Program-made: the position numbers and the translations under genes | Notes under the pieces: generated by a model | What the model was told of the DNA's origin: nothing | Database searches by the model: none | Seen by the model: the letters and a program-made list of their open reading frames with translations, nothing else | Shown here: positions 32,701-42,296 of the stretch, one piece after another | Position numbering within the stretch: the stretch's first letter is position 1 | How the letters are laid out: each line of letters opens with the position of its first letter | Source of the DNA: Amblyomma americanum | Taxonomy: Eukaryota; Arthropoda; Arachnida; Ixodida; Ixodidae | Assembly (NCBI RefSeq): GCF_052857255.1 | Contig: NC_135505.1 | Span: 56,703,868 to 56,767,867 of the forward strand | Length of the DNA: 64,000 nucleotides | Direction: 5' to 3'

Positions 32701-35576
32701 AACAGAAGCACCGTCATACAAAAGCTGAGTTCCTAACTTTCATTTGCTTTCTAAGAAAGCTACTGGAGGTTCGGATTATGGACGTGCGACTTCTTTAGAT
32801 AAAATATGACTCGTCTACAGTCTGGTACAGTGGTTACAGTGCCAAAAGAAAATAATGTTACATCAAGGCCCACAGTTGTCATCGCGAAAGTGAAGTGAAA
32901 CGTAATAATATGCAAAATTACAAAGCCCATTTCCGTGTTCACGCAAAGCTATATTTATGCGGCATACTGTCTACCAAATATGCTTTACCACGAGAATACC
33001 GAGCCGAAGTACTACAGCACCGGCATGTCCAAATCCCAAAAGCTGATTTCCGTGCATAACAGAGCTTAAGATCAGGATTAGAGCAGTATACGTTCATAAT
33101 TCACTTCTTAATCGTGGCACAAAATCGACCAAACTACAGCACTGTTTTAAAAGCAATGGCCAGTTTCTGTCTTGTGTCCAGGCTGTTCAGTTTATGTATT
33201 TATCGTATCACTTATGGTATCACCGCCAGTTTCTTTCTGCTCTCTCTTTCACGGAAGTGAAATCACACAGCTTGGAAACCCAGCTGCCGCCATCACCTTA
33301 AGTTGCGAAGCATTACAGTTACCCTGTTAATGGAAACAAACATTCGGGACTTCCGCGCGGAAGCAAGCCGATGTGGTGTTGGTTTAAACGTTTCTCGACG
33401 GTCGGGAAGATATATATTACTCAGCTTTCACCGGACGCGGCGAGCACTTTTATCACACAATCTTTCGTCGACATTATCTCAACACTGAGGAGTTTCAGCG
33501 TATAATTTTTCTGCAAGGTTAATGTAACATGGGGAATTTGGAGAAGTCACATCGGGTTGTTTCGTCCTCAGGTTTCTCTCTTTCCTCAAATCCTCCATAT
33601 TAAGGTGAATTTTCTTAATAATAACCGAGTGCAGATGTACATTTTGTTTACATCTGTTTAGTGCAAAGCATACCTGGTGCAGTCTCCCGTCAGTTCGGTG
33701 AACTCCGTCCGATTTTTATTGACTACGTTCCCTCGAAGACTTCTCTACATTTCCTCGCCTGAGTTGCCGATTGCAGAGACAGTCTACCTTCGCGAAAGCA
33801 AGGCAAGAGGGCCTCCACTGCGTTTGATTTCCCATCTTTCAATAACCAAAATCGTGAGGGTCAGATTTAAAGTTCCTGTGGCTCTGTATTTTGTAAGCAA
33901 TAATTACACTATGAGTCATTAAAACAGCAGACTTGTACAACATTTTACATGACGGAAAGCCCAATCTCACATGCGCTCATCCCTTTGGTTGGGAAAAGGG
34001 TCAGGCTCTTATCATGAGAAGAAATACAGCGCCCAAGACATGGCAAACGACGACGGTGAGATACAAATGCGCTGATTTATGACTGGAGTTTAATTATAAA
34101 TAATCTGAGAAAGGTGCAGAAAAGACCGTTAGCTAAAAGCGGCATTGCAAAACAAAAAATAAAAATCTGGACGAAAAAGATATCAAGAAAAGATCAACGA
34201 TCAAACAATGTTTTGTTCAGGAGGGAAAATGTGGCAGGCTGGCGTAAGCATAGGATGGGCTTCAACGCAGTGTGTCTCATGGTGTCTCACGCCTCAAAAT
34301 TAGAGCCGATGTTTCAAGTCGAGAATGTAGATGCAAAGTGTGTATTGAAACACTTGTTACCCTTATGGTATCATATGTATCCGGTAAAGCGTCTTGCGTA
34401 GTTTCTTCTCCAATGGAATTGCACCGAATCGACTAGGGTTCGTTCTTGTGAACTTCTGGGTACGGAGCTTCAAGCTGCCTGTTTTTCGCGTAGAGATAAC
34501 CTCGTTGCAATATTGCCTGCCGCTAGACACACCTTTAATTTCGTCTTGCCGGCACATCTCGCTCACAACCTGCGGCCATGCTTTCTGGAGAGAGCGGAAA
34601 CTCCAAGGCAAAATCATATCCACCCGATATGTACAATAAGACTTTCTTTGTGGACAAAAAATACCATTATAAGCCTATGTTGTCTCCTCAAAAAGGCCGA
34701 TGTCTATCGCAATGACTTCCGTTCATACCATAATGTGACGGCCGTGACCGCTTAGTCAAACCCGATTTTCTTATCTTGTTTCTGTGCATGCCTGCCCGGC
34801 ATTAAGCTAATGATTGTCTTCCTTTAGACGATGCTGCGTCACCGTAACGCACACCACTCAAGGTTTTTCGGTTTATATATTGGGCGATTTCGGTTTTTCC
34901 GACTTTTGAATTCAGCGACAACAACCACTCAAGAACTGTCGCTAAAACATTTCGCTCTTTCCTTGTATCTGAATGTTACCGCTGTAATTTTCCTTTGAAT
35001 CGGTCACTGGGCTGTGAACTATTTTCTAGCATTTTCTTTAGCGTCCATGTTTCGATTCACAGTTGAAAAAAACAAGATGCTTAGGTTACATAATTTATTT
35101 TATGATTATGTGCAAGCTTTTGTTATTATACCACATGAAAGCACTGAGCATCCACCGCCTAAACACATATCGAAGAAAACAAAACAAATATTCGCGTTAC
35201 TCCACCCAGGACTTTATTCTGCCTGAGCGCGTTATCTTCTCTGCCAGTTTTGTCCGATTGATTTCAAGAAAAACTTACAAATTGCATAAGCTTTAAAAAT
35301 ATGGCTGAAACAACAAAAAACAAATGCTTCTGGAAACGCCGCCTAAAGTCTATCTCCATAAGCCGAGAAAAATGCAAAGAAACAGAACCAGCTCTACCTC
35401 TTGAACAGTGCACGATATGACCTGGACGATGACCGAACTGAAGGTTAACATTATAGATTACAAAGAAATACTGTGAACTATGCTACTTCTCTCTTTGAGG
35501 GCAGTAGTTGGAGTCTCGATAGCAAGAACAGCAGTGGTAGCAGCAAAAAACGCCATAAAAACAATATCCGGCGAGA
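32701..35576. other. Long stretch without recognised features
   Basis: Only short frames are present (for example 34114-34401 plus and 34363-34623 minus), with no motifs, signal peptides or repeat structure. If a host regulatory region or exon lies here I cannot see it. Confidence 0.35.
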
Positions 35577-36165
35577 TGGCAGTGAACCTTACAAGCTTTA
35601 TACTGCTTGCGCAGGTTTTTCCGACGAGCATTTCCAACACAGTTCACCCTGATGGACTTCCGTTCAACGGTGTGTGCCTGGCCTTGGTCGACTGAAATTC
35701 TGCGTCTTCTTCAGAGATGTTCGACACCTGCGAATCGCAACTGTGCCCAGCCAGTGATGATCTTGGACATTTTGCGTTTCCAAGCTGGCAACGGTGTGAA
35801 GTGGGCGTCGACGCTGCTAGGTTTCGGCTACAAAAATACCGGAGCAGCACTGTGACGACTGTTCGTGAAGCATGCGAGATGGCAGTGAACCTTACAAGCT
35901 TTCTACTGCTTACGCAGGTTTTTGCCGACGACCATTTCCAAGACGTTTCATCCTGACAGACTTCCGTTCAACGATTTGTGCCTGGCCTTGGTAAACCGAA
36001 ATTCTCCGTCTTAGTCAGAGATGTTCAACACCTGCGAATCGCAATTTTGCCCAGCCAGGGACGATTTTGGACATTTTACGTTTCCAAGCTGGGAAATTTG
36101 TCAACTGGGCGTCGACGCTGCTTTCTACTGGTTACGCAGGTTGTTTTTTTCTGCCTTTGAAGGCA
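35577..36165 (+). repeat. ~303-bp tandem repeats, about 2.2 units, degenerate
   Basis: GAGATGGCAGTGAACCTTACAAGCTTT recurs with a period of 303 bp (AGCTTT at 35594 and 35897). A third partial copy (TTTCTACTGGTTACGCAGGT at 36122) is joined after a deletion of about 80 bp. Each unit has an ATG followed by hydrophobic codons and then CAGGT. They sit upstream of the 270-bp array and look like an older monomer type of the same or a related element. Confidence 0.75.
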
Positions 36166-36270
36166 TCCCATTGTGTTTTTCTGGTTCCACCCCAAGTGCT
36201 TCATTTAACTTCTGACTGTCGACGACGCGGTTTCACGCGATCAAAGCATGTGCGTGACAAAATACAGATG

Positions 36271-38494
36271 TGTGGGTGCGGCGAAAGCGCTGCAAGCAAG
36301 GTGCTCAATATGCAACGTCTTTTCCTGGTACAGGTCCTTCTGCTGTCAAGTACGCATGCACCTTCGCAGACTATCGCCAAGCTTCATCAAGTCTCAACAG
36401 AAGAATTGGTCATCAAAGATAACACATCGGGCAGCACCGTCGCCGTGGGGACGCCACAGGTGCATGGATATCGGACGTTGTCGACCGTGACGTCATCGAC
36501 CCTTGGCCCTATAAATTCGGCGCCACACCCGTCCGTCTTCAGTGGGTGCGGCGAAAGCGCTGCAAGCAAGGTGCTCAATATGCAACGTCTTTTCCTGGTA
36601 CAGGTCCTGCTGCTGTCAAGTACGCAAGCACCTTCGCAGACTATCGCCAAGCTTCATCAAGTATCAACAGAAGAATTGGTCATCAAGGATAACACATCGG
36701 GCAGCACCGTCGCCGTGGGGACGCCACAGGTGCATGGATATCGGACGTTGTCGACCGTGACGTCATCGACCCTTGGCCCTATAAATTCGGCGCCACACCC
36801 GTCCGTTTTCAGTGGGTGCGGCGAAAGCGCTGCAAGCAAGGTGCTCAATATGCAACGTCTTTTCCTGGTACAGGTCCTGCTGCTGTCAAGTACGCATGCA
36901 CCTTCGCAGACTATCGCCAAGCTTCATCAAGTCTCAACAGAAGAATTGGTCATCAAAGGTAACACATCGGGCAGCACCGTCGCCGTGGGGACGCCACAGG
37001 TGCATGGATATCGGACGTTGTCGACCGTGACGTCATCGACCCTTGGCCCTCTAAATTCGGCGCCACACCCTTCCGTCTTCAGTGGGTGCGGCGAAAGCGC
37101 TGCAAGCAAGGTGCTCAATATGCAACGTCTTTTCCTGGTACAGGTCCTGCTGCTGTCAAATACACATGCACATTCGCAGACTATCGCCAAGCTTCATCAA
37201 GTCTCAACAGAAGAATTGGTCATCAAAGATAACACATCGGGCAGCACCGTCACCGTGGGGTCGCCACAGGTGCATGGATATCGGACGTTGTCGACCGTGA
37301 CGTCATCGACCTTTGACCCTATAAATTCGGCGCCACACCCGTCCGTCTTCAGTGGGTGCGGCGAAAGCGCTGCAAGCAAGGTGCTCAATATGCAACGTCT
37401 TTTCCTGGTACAGGTCCTGCTGCTGTCAAGTACGCATGCACCTTCGCAGACTATCGCCAAGCTTCATCAAGTCTCAACAGAAGAATTGGTCATCAAAGAT
37501 AACACATCGGGCAGCACCGTCGCCGTGGGGACGCCACAGGTGCATGGATATCGGACGTTGTCGACCGTGACGTCATCGACCCTTGGCCCTATAAATTCGG
37601 CGCCACACCCGTCCGTCTTCAGTGGGTGCGGCGAAAGCGCTGCAAGCAAGGTGCTCAATATGCAACGTCTTTTCCTGGTACAGGTCCTGCTGCTGTCAAG
37701 TACGCATGCACCTTCGCAGACTATCGCCAAGCTTCATCAAGTCTCAACAGAAGAATTGGTCATCAAAGATAGCACATGGGGCAGCACCGTCGCCGTGGGG
37801 ACGCCACAGGTGCATGGATATCGGACGTTGTCGACCGTGCCGTCATCGACCCTTGGCCCTATAAATTCGGCGCCACACCCGTCCGTCTTCAGTGGGTGCG
37901 GCGAAAGCGCTGCAAGCAAGGTGCTCAATATGCAACGTCTTTTCCTGGCACAGGTCCTGCTGCTGTCAAGTACGCATGCACCTTCGCAGACTATCGCCAA
38001 TCTTCATCAAGTCTCAACAGAAGAATTGGTCATCAAAGATAACACATCGGGCAGCACCGTCGCCGTGGGGACGCCACAGGTGCATGGATATCGGACGTTG
38101 TCGACCGTGACGTCATCGACCCTTGGCCCTATAAATTCGGCGCCACACCCGTCCGTCTTCAGTGGGTGCGGCGAAAGCGCTGCAAGCAAGGTGCTCAATA
38201 TGCAACGTCTTTTCCTGGTAGTGGTCCTGATGCTGTCATGTACGTATGCACCTTCGCAGACTATCGCCAAGCTTCATCAAGTCTCAACAGAAGAATTGGT
38301 CATCAAAGATAACACATCGGGCAGCACCGTCGCCGTGGGGACGCCACAGGTGCATGGATATCGGACGTTGTCGACCGAGACGTCATCGACCCTTGGCCTT
38401 ATAAATTCGGCGCCACACACGTCCGTCTTCAGTGGGTGCGGCGAAAGCGCTGCAAGCAAGGTGCTCAATGTGCAACGTCTTTTCCTGGTACAGG
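36271..38494 (+). repeat. 270-bp tandem promoter monomers: 8 full units plus a 64-bp partial unit
   Basis: GGGTGCGGCGAAAGCGCTGC recurs at exactly 270-bp steps, with units starting at 36271, 36541, 36811, 37081, 37351, 37621, 37891, 38161 and the partial one at 38431. Most units contain TGACGTCA (first at 36488-36495), then TATAAA (36510-36515), then TCAGT with the A 31 bases after the first T of TATAAA (36541). That is CRE-like site, TATA box and initiator at core-promoter spacing. Unit 3 has TCTAAA, unit 6 TGCCGTCA and unit 8 GAGACGTCA. The array ends about 100 bp before ORF1. Because 270 is a multiple of three and no stop occurs, a very long frame spans the array. I regard it as incidental. 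Confidence 0.95.
36488..36545 (+). promoter_or_regulatory. Core promoter in each monomer (example from unit 1)
   Basis: TGACGTCA, then TATAAA 22 bases after its start, then an arthropod-type initiator TCAGT at 36539-36543. It is repeated every 270 bp up to about 38430. A transcript from unit 8 would start at about 38431 and reach the ORF1 ATG (38596) after about 165 nt. Function is predicted from spacing only. Confidence 0.65.
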
Positions 38495-38595
38495 TTAGTT
38501 ATGTTTGCACCATACGATCTGACGATCGGTTTCTTGTTCTCTTGCCGTACCCACGGACATGTCTGAACTGTGCCTATAGCTGCTATTGTTCATGT

Positions 38596-39321
38596 ATGCT
38601 GCTAATTTGTAGAGATACAGAGATGAATCCAGGTCCAACAGTTGATGAAATATTTCAGACACTCATTGAGGGGCAGAAAGACATTAGGCTTCGTTTAGAG
38701 GCTACAGAAAGAGCACTGGGCAACTTTGGTGATCGCCTAAGTAACATAGAGGCAAACGTAAAAGAGCTGCGGATGAAAACAGATGAAATTGAAAACATAA
38801 GCACAGCTTTGAATGGTGTGCAGGATGCACTTGCACGGCATCAAGCCAGGCTTGAAGATCTAGAAGATACAAGTCGGAGGTCAAATTTGATTGTTTTTGG
38901 CGTACAGGAAGATCCTATTGAATCAGAGTCGGATTTGCGCAGGAAAGTTATAGATGATGTTTTGTCCGCTAAATTGGGAGTGAAGTCTTCATCTGTAGCT
39001 CGAATTCATAGAATGGGGAAAAGTTCTTCTAATCGCCCTGTCATAATGTACTTTCAGGACTATAGGGAAAAGCAAGCAGTCTGGAGCAATGTGTCTAAAC
39101 TAAAAGGAGAAAACATTAGAATCGATAATGACTACTGCGCGGAAACGTTGTGCAAACGCAAGAATCTTTGGCAAAGTGCAAAACTTGAAAAAAAGGCTGG
39201 AAGTAAGGTTTCCTTGATTTATGACAAGTTGAAGGTTGATGGGCGGTTCTATAAATGGGATGCTGTTCTAAACTCTAGGAGATTGATAGAACGCAACACC
39301 ACATCTTTATCTGAAAGTTAA
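38596..39321 (+). CDS. LINE ORF1 protein with N-terminal 2A-like peptide and coiled coil
   Basis: I start at the ATG at 38596. The related LINE at 42322 begins the same way, and the frame upstream belongs to the promoter monomers. The 241-residue protein opens MLLICRDTEMNPGP, close to the 2A ribosome-skipping motif D-V/I-E-X-N-P-G-P (here T for V/I). Skipping would release a short leader. A predicted coiled coil follows (about residues 20-80; heptads in LRLEATERALGNFGDRLSNI), then an RRM-like/ORF1 core (RRSNLIVFGVQEDP, ARIHRMGK, NRPVIMYFQDYREKQAVW) and a basic C-terminus. ORF1 proteins bind element RNA. It ends at TAA (39319-39321), in the same frame as ORF2. No internal stops. Confidence 0.85.
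   Translation: MLLICRDTEMNPGPTVDEIFQTLIEGQKDIRLRLEATERALGNFGDRLSNIEANVKELRMKTDEIENISTALNGVQDALARHQARLEDLEDTSRRSNLIVFGVQEDPIESESDLRRKVIDDVLSAKLGVKSSSVARIHRMGKSSSNRPVIMYFQDYREKQAVWSNVSKLKGENIRIDNDYCAETLCKRKNLWQSAKLEKKAGSKVSLIYDKLKVDGRFYKWDAVLNSRRLIERNTTSLSES
38614..38637 (+). other. 2A-like ribosome-skipping motif
   Basis: GAT ACA GAG ATG AAT CCA GGT CCA encodes DTEMNPGP. The last four residues, which are essential for skipping between G and P, are intact. A hydrophobic stretch (MLLIC) precedes it. Confidence 0.65.
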
Positions 39322-42051
39322 TGGCCAGATACGTCCGATGTGCGGTTAGTTTCTCTCAATGCTATAGGCGTCGTAAACAAAACAGAAAAACGGGAAGAAT
39401 GTGTGTTCTCTTTAGATCCGCACGTGGGCATCATAACTGAAACCTGGCTACATGAGCAAATCAGTGACGATGACATCGTCCCACCAGGTTATCGGTTATA
39501 TCGGCGGGACCGAGGATCTAGAGCGGGTGGTGTTGCTGTTGTTGTTAAATCCTGTGTCGATGTTGACGTCGAAAGCCAGATTGCTGAGCATGAAAGTCTT
39601 TTTTTAAAAATCAAAGTAAAGGAAACAGCGTTTCATTTGTGTGCGGTTTATCGTGCCCCAGATGCTGATGAAAGCTTCTTGAGTAAATTGTATGATCGAT
39701 TGTTGTTACGAAACAAGAATGTGATGGTAACGGGTGACTTTAATTTGCCTTTACTGAATTGGAACAATCTGTCTTTTGGATTATCGCAAACGAGCGATAT
39801 TATCCTTGATGTTATGCTTGCTCTTGGTCTTGATCAAATAATTACTGAATGTACTCGCGAAACATCAATTCTTGACCTGCTGTTCATTAGCGAAATATTT
39901 AAAGAAGGAACGGTTACAATTGAACCCGGTATATCTGACCATAAGTTAGTTTTTTTTTCCTGGAAAGTTGAAAAATCAAAAACACACGCGCTCGATATTG
40001 CTACAGTTAAGGAATTTAGTCGAGCTGACGATGTGGCGATTATTGACTATATTGAAGAAAATCTTGTGATTACATGTGATGTGGAAAGCTCTTGGCAACG
40101 GTTCGCTAATGTGCTTAGGCATTGTAATAAAGATTACGTTCCAGACAGAAAAACATTTAAAAAGCGGAAACATCCATGGATTACTCGTGAAATTATACAC
40201 ATTAAGCGTAGACTTAAGAGATATCGTAAAAAGCATGGGACGTCAACGCCGCTGTTTAAAGACATCAAACATGACCTGTTATCAAAAGTGAGCAGCGCCA
40301 GGACTAAATATTTTTCGCACACTTTAGCAGAGTTTCTAAAGTCTGATCCGCAGAAATTTTGGCGGCACTTGAGAAGACCCAAAGATGCACTTACCAAAAT
40401 AAAAGTTAGAGACAAGATTATCACGGACGCTGCCGAAATAGCTGAGAATTTTAACCAGTATTTCCAAGAGGTGTTTTCAGAATTAGATGAATATAAAATA
40501 AAAGCAGCGGCTGCACCAGAGGAGGGCATTGAAGTGACTCGTGAGGGTGTCCTGGCGATGCTCTTGAAACTGGACACTAAAAAATCCGCTGGACCCGATG
40601 GTCTTCCGAATGTATTTTTGAGGCGATACGCAGAACAAATATCAGGTTGCCTAACAGACATTTTTAAACTATCATTAGCATGCGGAAAACTTCCTTCAGA
40701 TTGGAAAATAGCACGTATGGTTCCTGGATATAAAAAAGGTGATCGACTGTCAGTTTCAAATTATCGGCCTGTTTCCATAACATGCAGTTGCTGTAAGATG
40801 TTGGAGCACATTGTAGCCGGCTACCTGCGAAAGTTCCTGAGCGATCATAATCTTCTGTCTGATTGTCAACACGGGTTTAGGCAGGGCTTATCTACTGTTA
40901 CTCAGACTGTTCTGGCTGTGCACGACTTTGCGCGGGTGCTTGATATGTCCGGGCAAACGGACGTGGTTTTCTTTGATTTTAGCAAGGCCTTTGATAAGGT
41001 GCCACATGGTAAACTTCTCTATAAGATGGAATGTATGGGTGTGCCTTTTTTTATCATTCGGTTGGTTCAAGCATACCTTACAGACAGACGGCAATATGTA
41101 GAAATAGTAGAAATTAATAAGACCGCTTCAAGTGTTGTTAATGTGCAATCAGGAGTCCCCCAAGGAAGTGTGCTTGGGCCATTGTTGTTTTTAATATATG
41201 TTAATGATTTAGTTGCGGCCGTACCTGAAGATGTTTCTGTTAAGTTATTTGCCGACGACTGTGTTGTGTTTAAACAAATTTCATCCGAATATGACCTCAG
41301 CTATGTACAAAAAGCAGTTTTTGCCATTGAAGAATGATGTCTTAAATTGGATATGGAACTTAATAGTGAAAAAACTGTTGTCTTACGCATAACTAGAAAA
41401 AAGTCTCCAAGTTTGCTGCCTTACCTTATTCGCGGTAATAGGATTTTGGAAGTTGAGCAATATAAATATTTAGGTATAACACTTGACAGTAAGTTAAAAT
41501 GGTCGTCACACATTACTAATATTTCTACAGCCGCATTGAGAAAGCTATGGGTTTTACGAAGAAAGCTAAAAACTGCCCCAGCACACATGAAAAAATTGGC
41601 TTACGAAACTTGTGTGCGGTCTTTACTTGTATATGCGTCAGTCGCTTGGGACCCGTACACGAAAAAGGACATAATGGTCCTTGAAAAAGTAAATAGGAAA
41701 GCGGTTAGGTTTATATACGGAAAATACAAAAGGGAAGACTCTCCATCGCAGTTAATGATGTCAAATAACATTCCTACACTAGAAGTCCGCCGAAAGATTA
41801 ATAGATTGGTATTCTTGTTTAATAGTTTAACAGGTAAAAATAAACTGAAGCTTCCGGAGTGCATTAAGCGTCCTCTAGTGAGAAGGACTCGGAACGTTCT
41901 TGAACATTCACTTACTCCCCTTTTCGCCAAAACTAACAGTTTTAAATACAGTTTTTCCCCTAGAACAGTGCAAGATTGGAATTCGTTACCGGAATCTGTT
42001 TTTTCCTCGCAAAATTTTTCTGATGCGTTAAATAGTCTATTTACCTGCTAA
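39322..42051 (+). pseudogene. LINE ORF2: APE endonuclease-reverse transcriptase, one in-frame TGA
   Basis: One frame of 910 codons with a single stop (TGA, 41335-41337), probably TGG to TGA since a Trp-Cys pair is usual there. Endonuclease: RLVSLNAIGVVNK, IITETWLHE (catalytic Glu), VMVTGDFNLPLLNW, SILDLLFIS and GISDHKLVFF. RT: SAGPDGLPN, NYRPVSITCSCCKMLE, DCQHGFRQGLSTVTQT, VVFFDFSKAFDKVPH, SGVPQGSVLGPLLFLIYVND and KLFADDCVVF (41248-41262). The C-terminal domain has YKYLGITLDSKLKW and VRSLLVYASVAWDPY, ending WNSLPESVF. No ATG opens the frame near its start: ORF1's TAA is in the same frame and is followed by TGG. Without repair this copy makes a protein lacking the C-terminal third. Confidence 0.9.
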
Positions 42052-42059
42052 TATTGATT

Positions 42060-42296
42060 ATATGTATGTTTTGTATACGTGTGCTGCTGATATTGTATAA
42101 GTTTATTCGTTTGGTTTATTCTTTTGGTATCCGTGCGCTGCTATCATTGTATAAGTTTATTCTTTTGGTTTTATTCTTTTGGTTTCCGTGTGCTGCTAAT
42201 ATTGAATAGCTTTATTCTTTTAGTTATGTATCATTATATGTTCACTCCTGCTTGGGCCAAGCAGTGGCCTGCAGTATTATGAAATAAATAAATTTC
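42060..42296 (+). repeat. LINE 3' UTR: short tandem repeats, terminal hairpin and (AAAT)n tail
   Basis: CCGTGTGCTGCT(A/G)ATATTG...TTTATTCTTTTGGTT occurs three times between 42078 and 42222, about 55-65 bp apart. A stem CTTGG/CCAAG in GCTTGGGCCAAGC is followed by GCAGTATTATG and AAATAAATAAAT. Such a hairpin plus short-repeat tail is recognised by CR1-type polymerases at the start of target-primed reverse transcription. Confidence 0.75.

Larger units (their letters stand above)
35577..42296 (+). mobile_element. CR1-like LINE, almost intact, with multimeric 5' promoter array
   Basis: The element runs from two kinds of tandem 5' repeat (35577-36165 and 36271-38494) through ORF1 (38596-39321) and ORF2 (39322-42051). 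A 3' UTR with three short repeats follows, then a terminal hairpin and an (AAAT)n tail ending near 42296. ORF2 carries an APE endonuclease and an RT with FADD box and has a single in-frame stop. Near-identical 270-bp monomers and nearly intact frames indicate recent activity. The next, older LINE starts immediately at its 3' end. The 5' boundary is uncertain. I place it in the CR1/L2 assemblage from RT motifs and 3' end form. Confidence 0.85.

Noticed and set aside
36271..38494. CRISPR-like array
   Set aside because: Repeats are directly adjacent 270-bp units without unique spacers, in eukaryotic DNA.
36067..38595. Very long open frame with 90-residue repeats, looking like a repetitive secreted protein
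   Set aside because: The repeats are promoter-like LINE monomers of 270 bp. Absence of stops in one young unit is simply copied eight times, and the antisense strand is also open in every unit.
41335..41337. TGA as selenocysteine or programmed recoding in ORF2
   Set aside because: A TGG to TGA change at a position usually Trp is simpler; no recoding element was identified.
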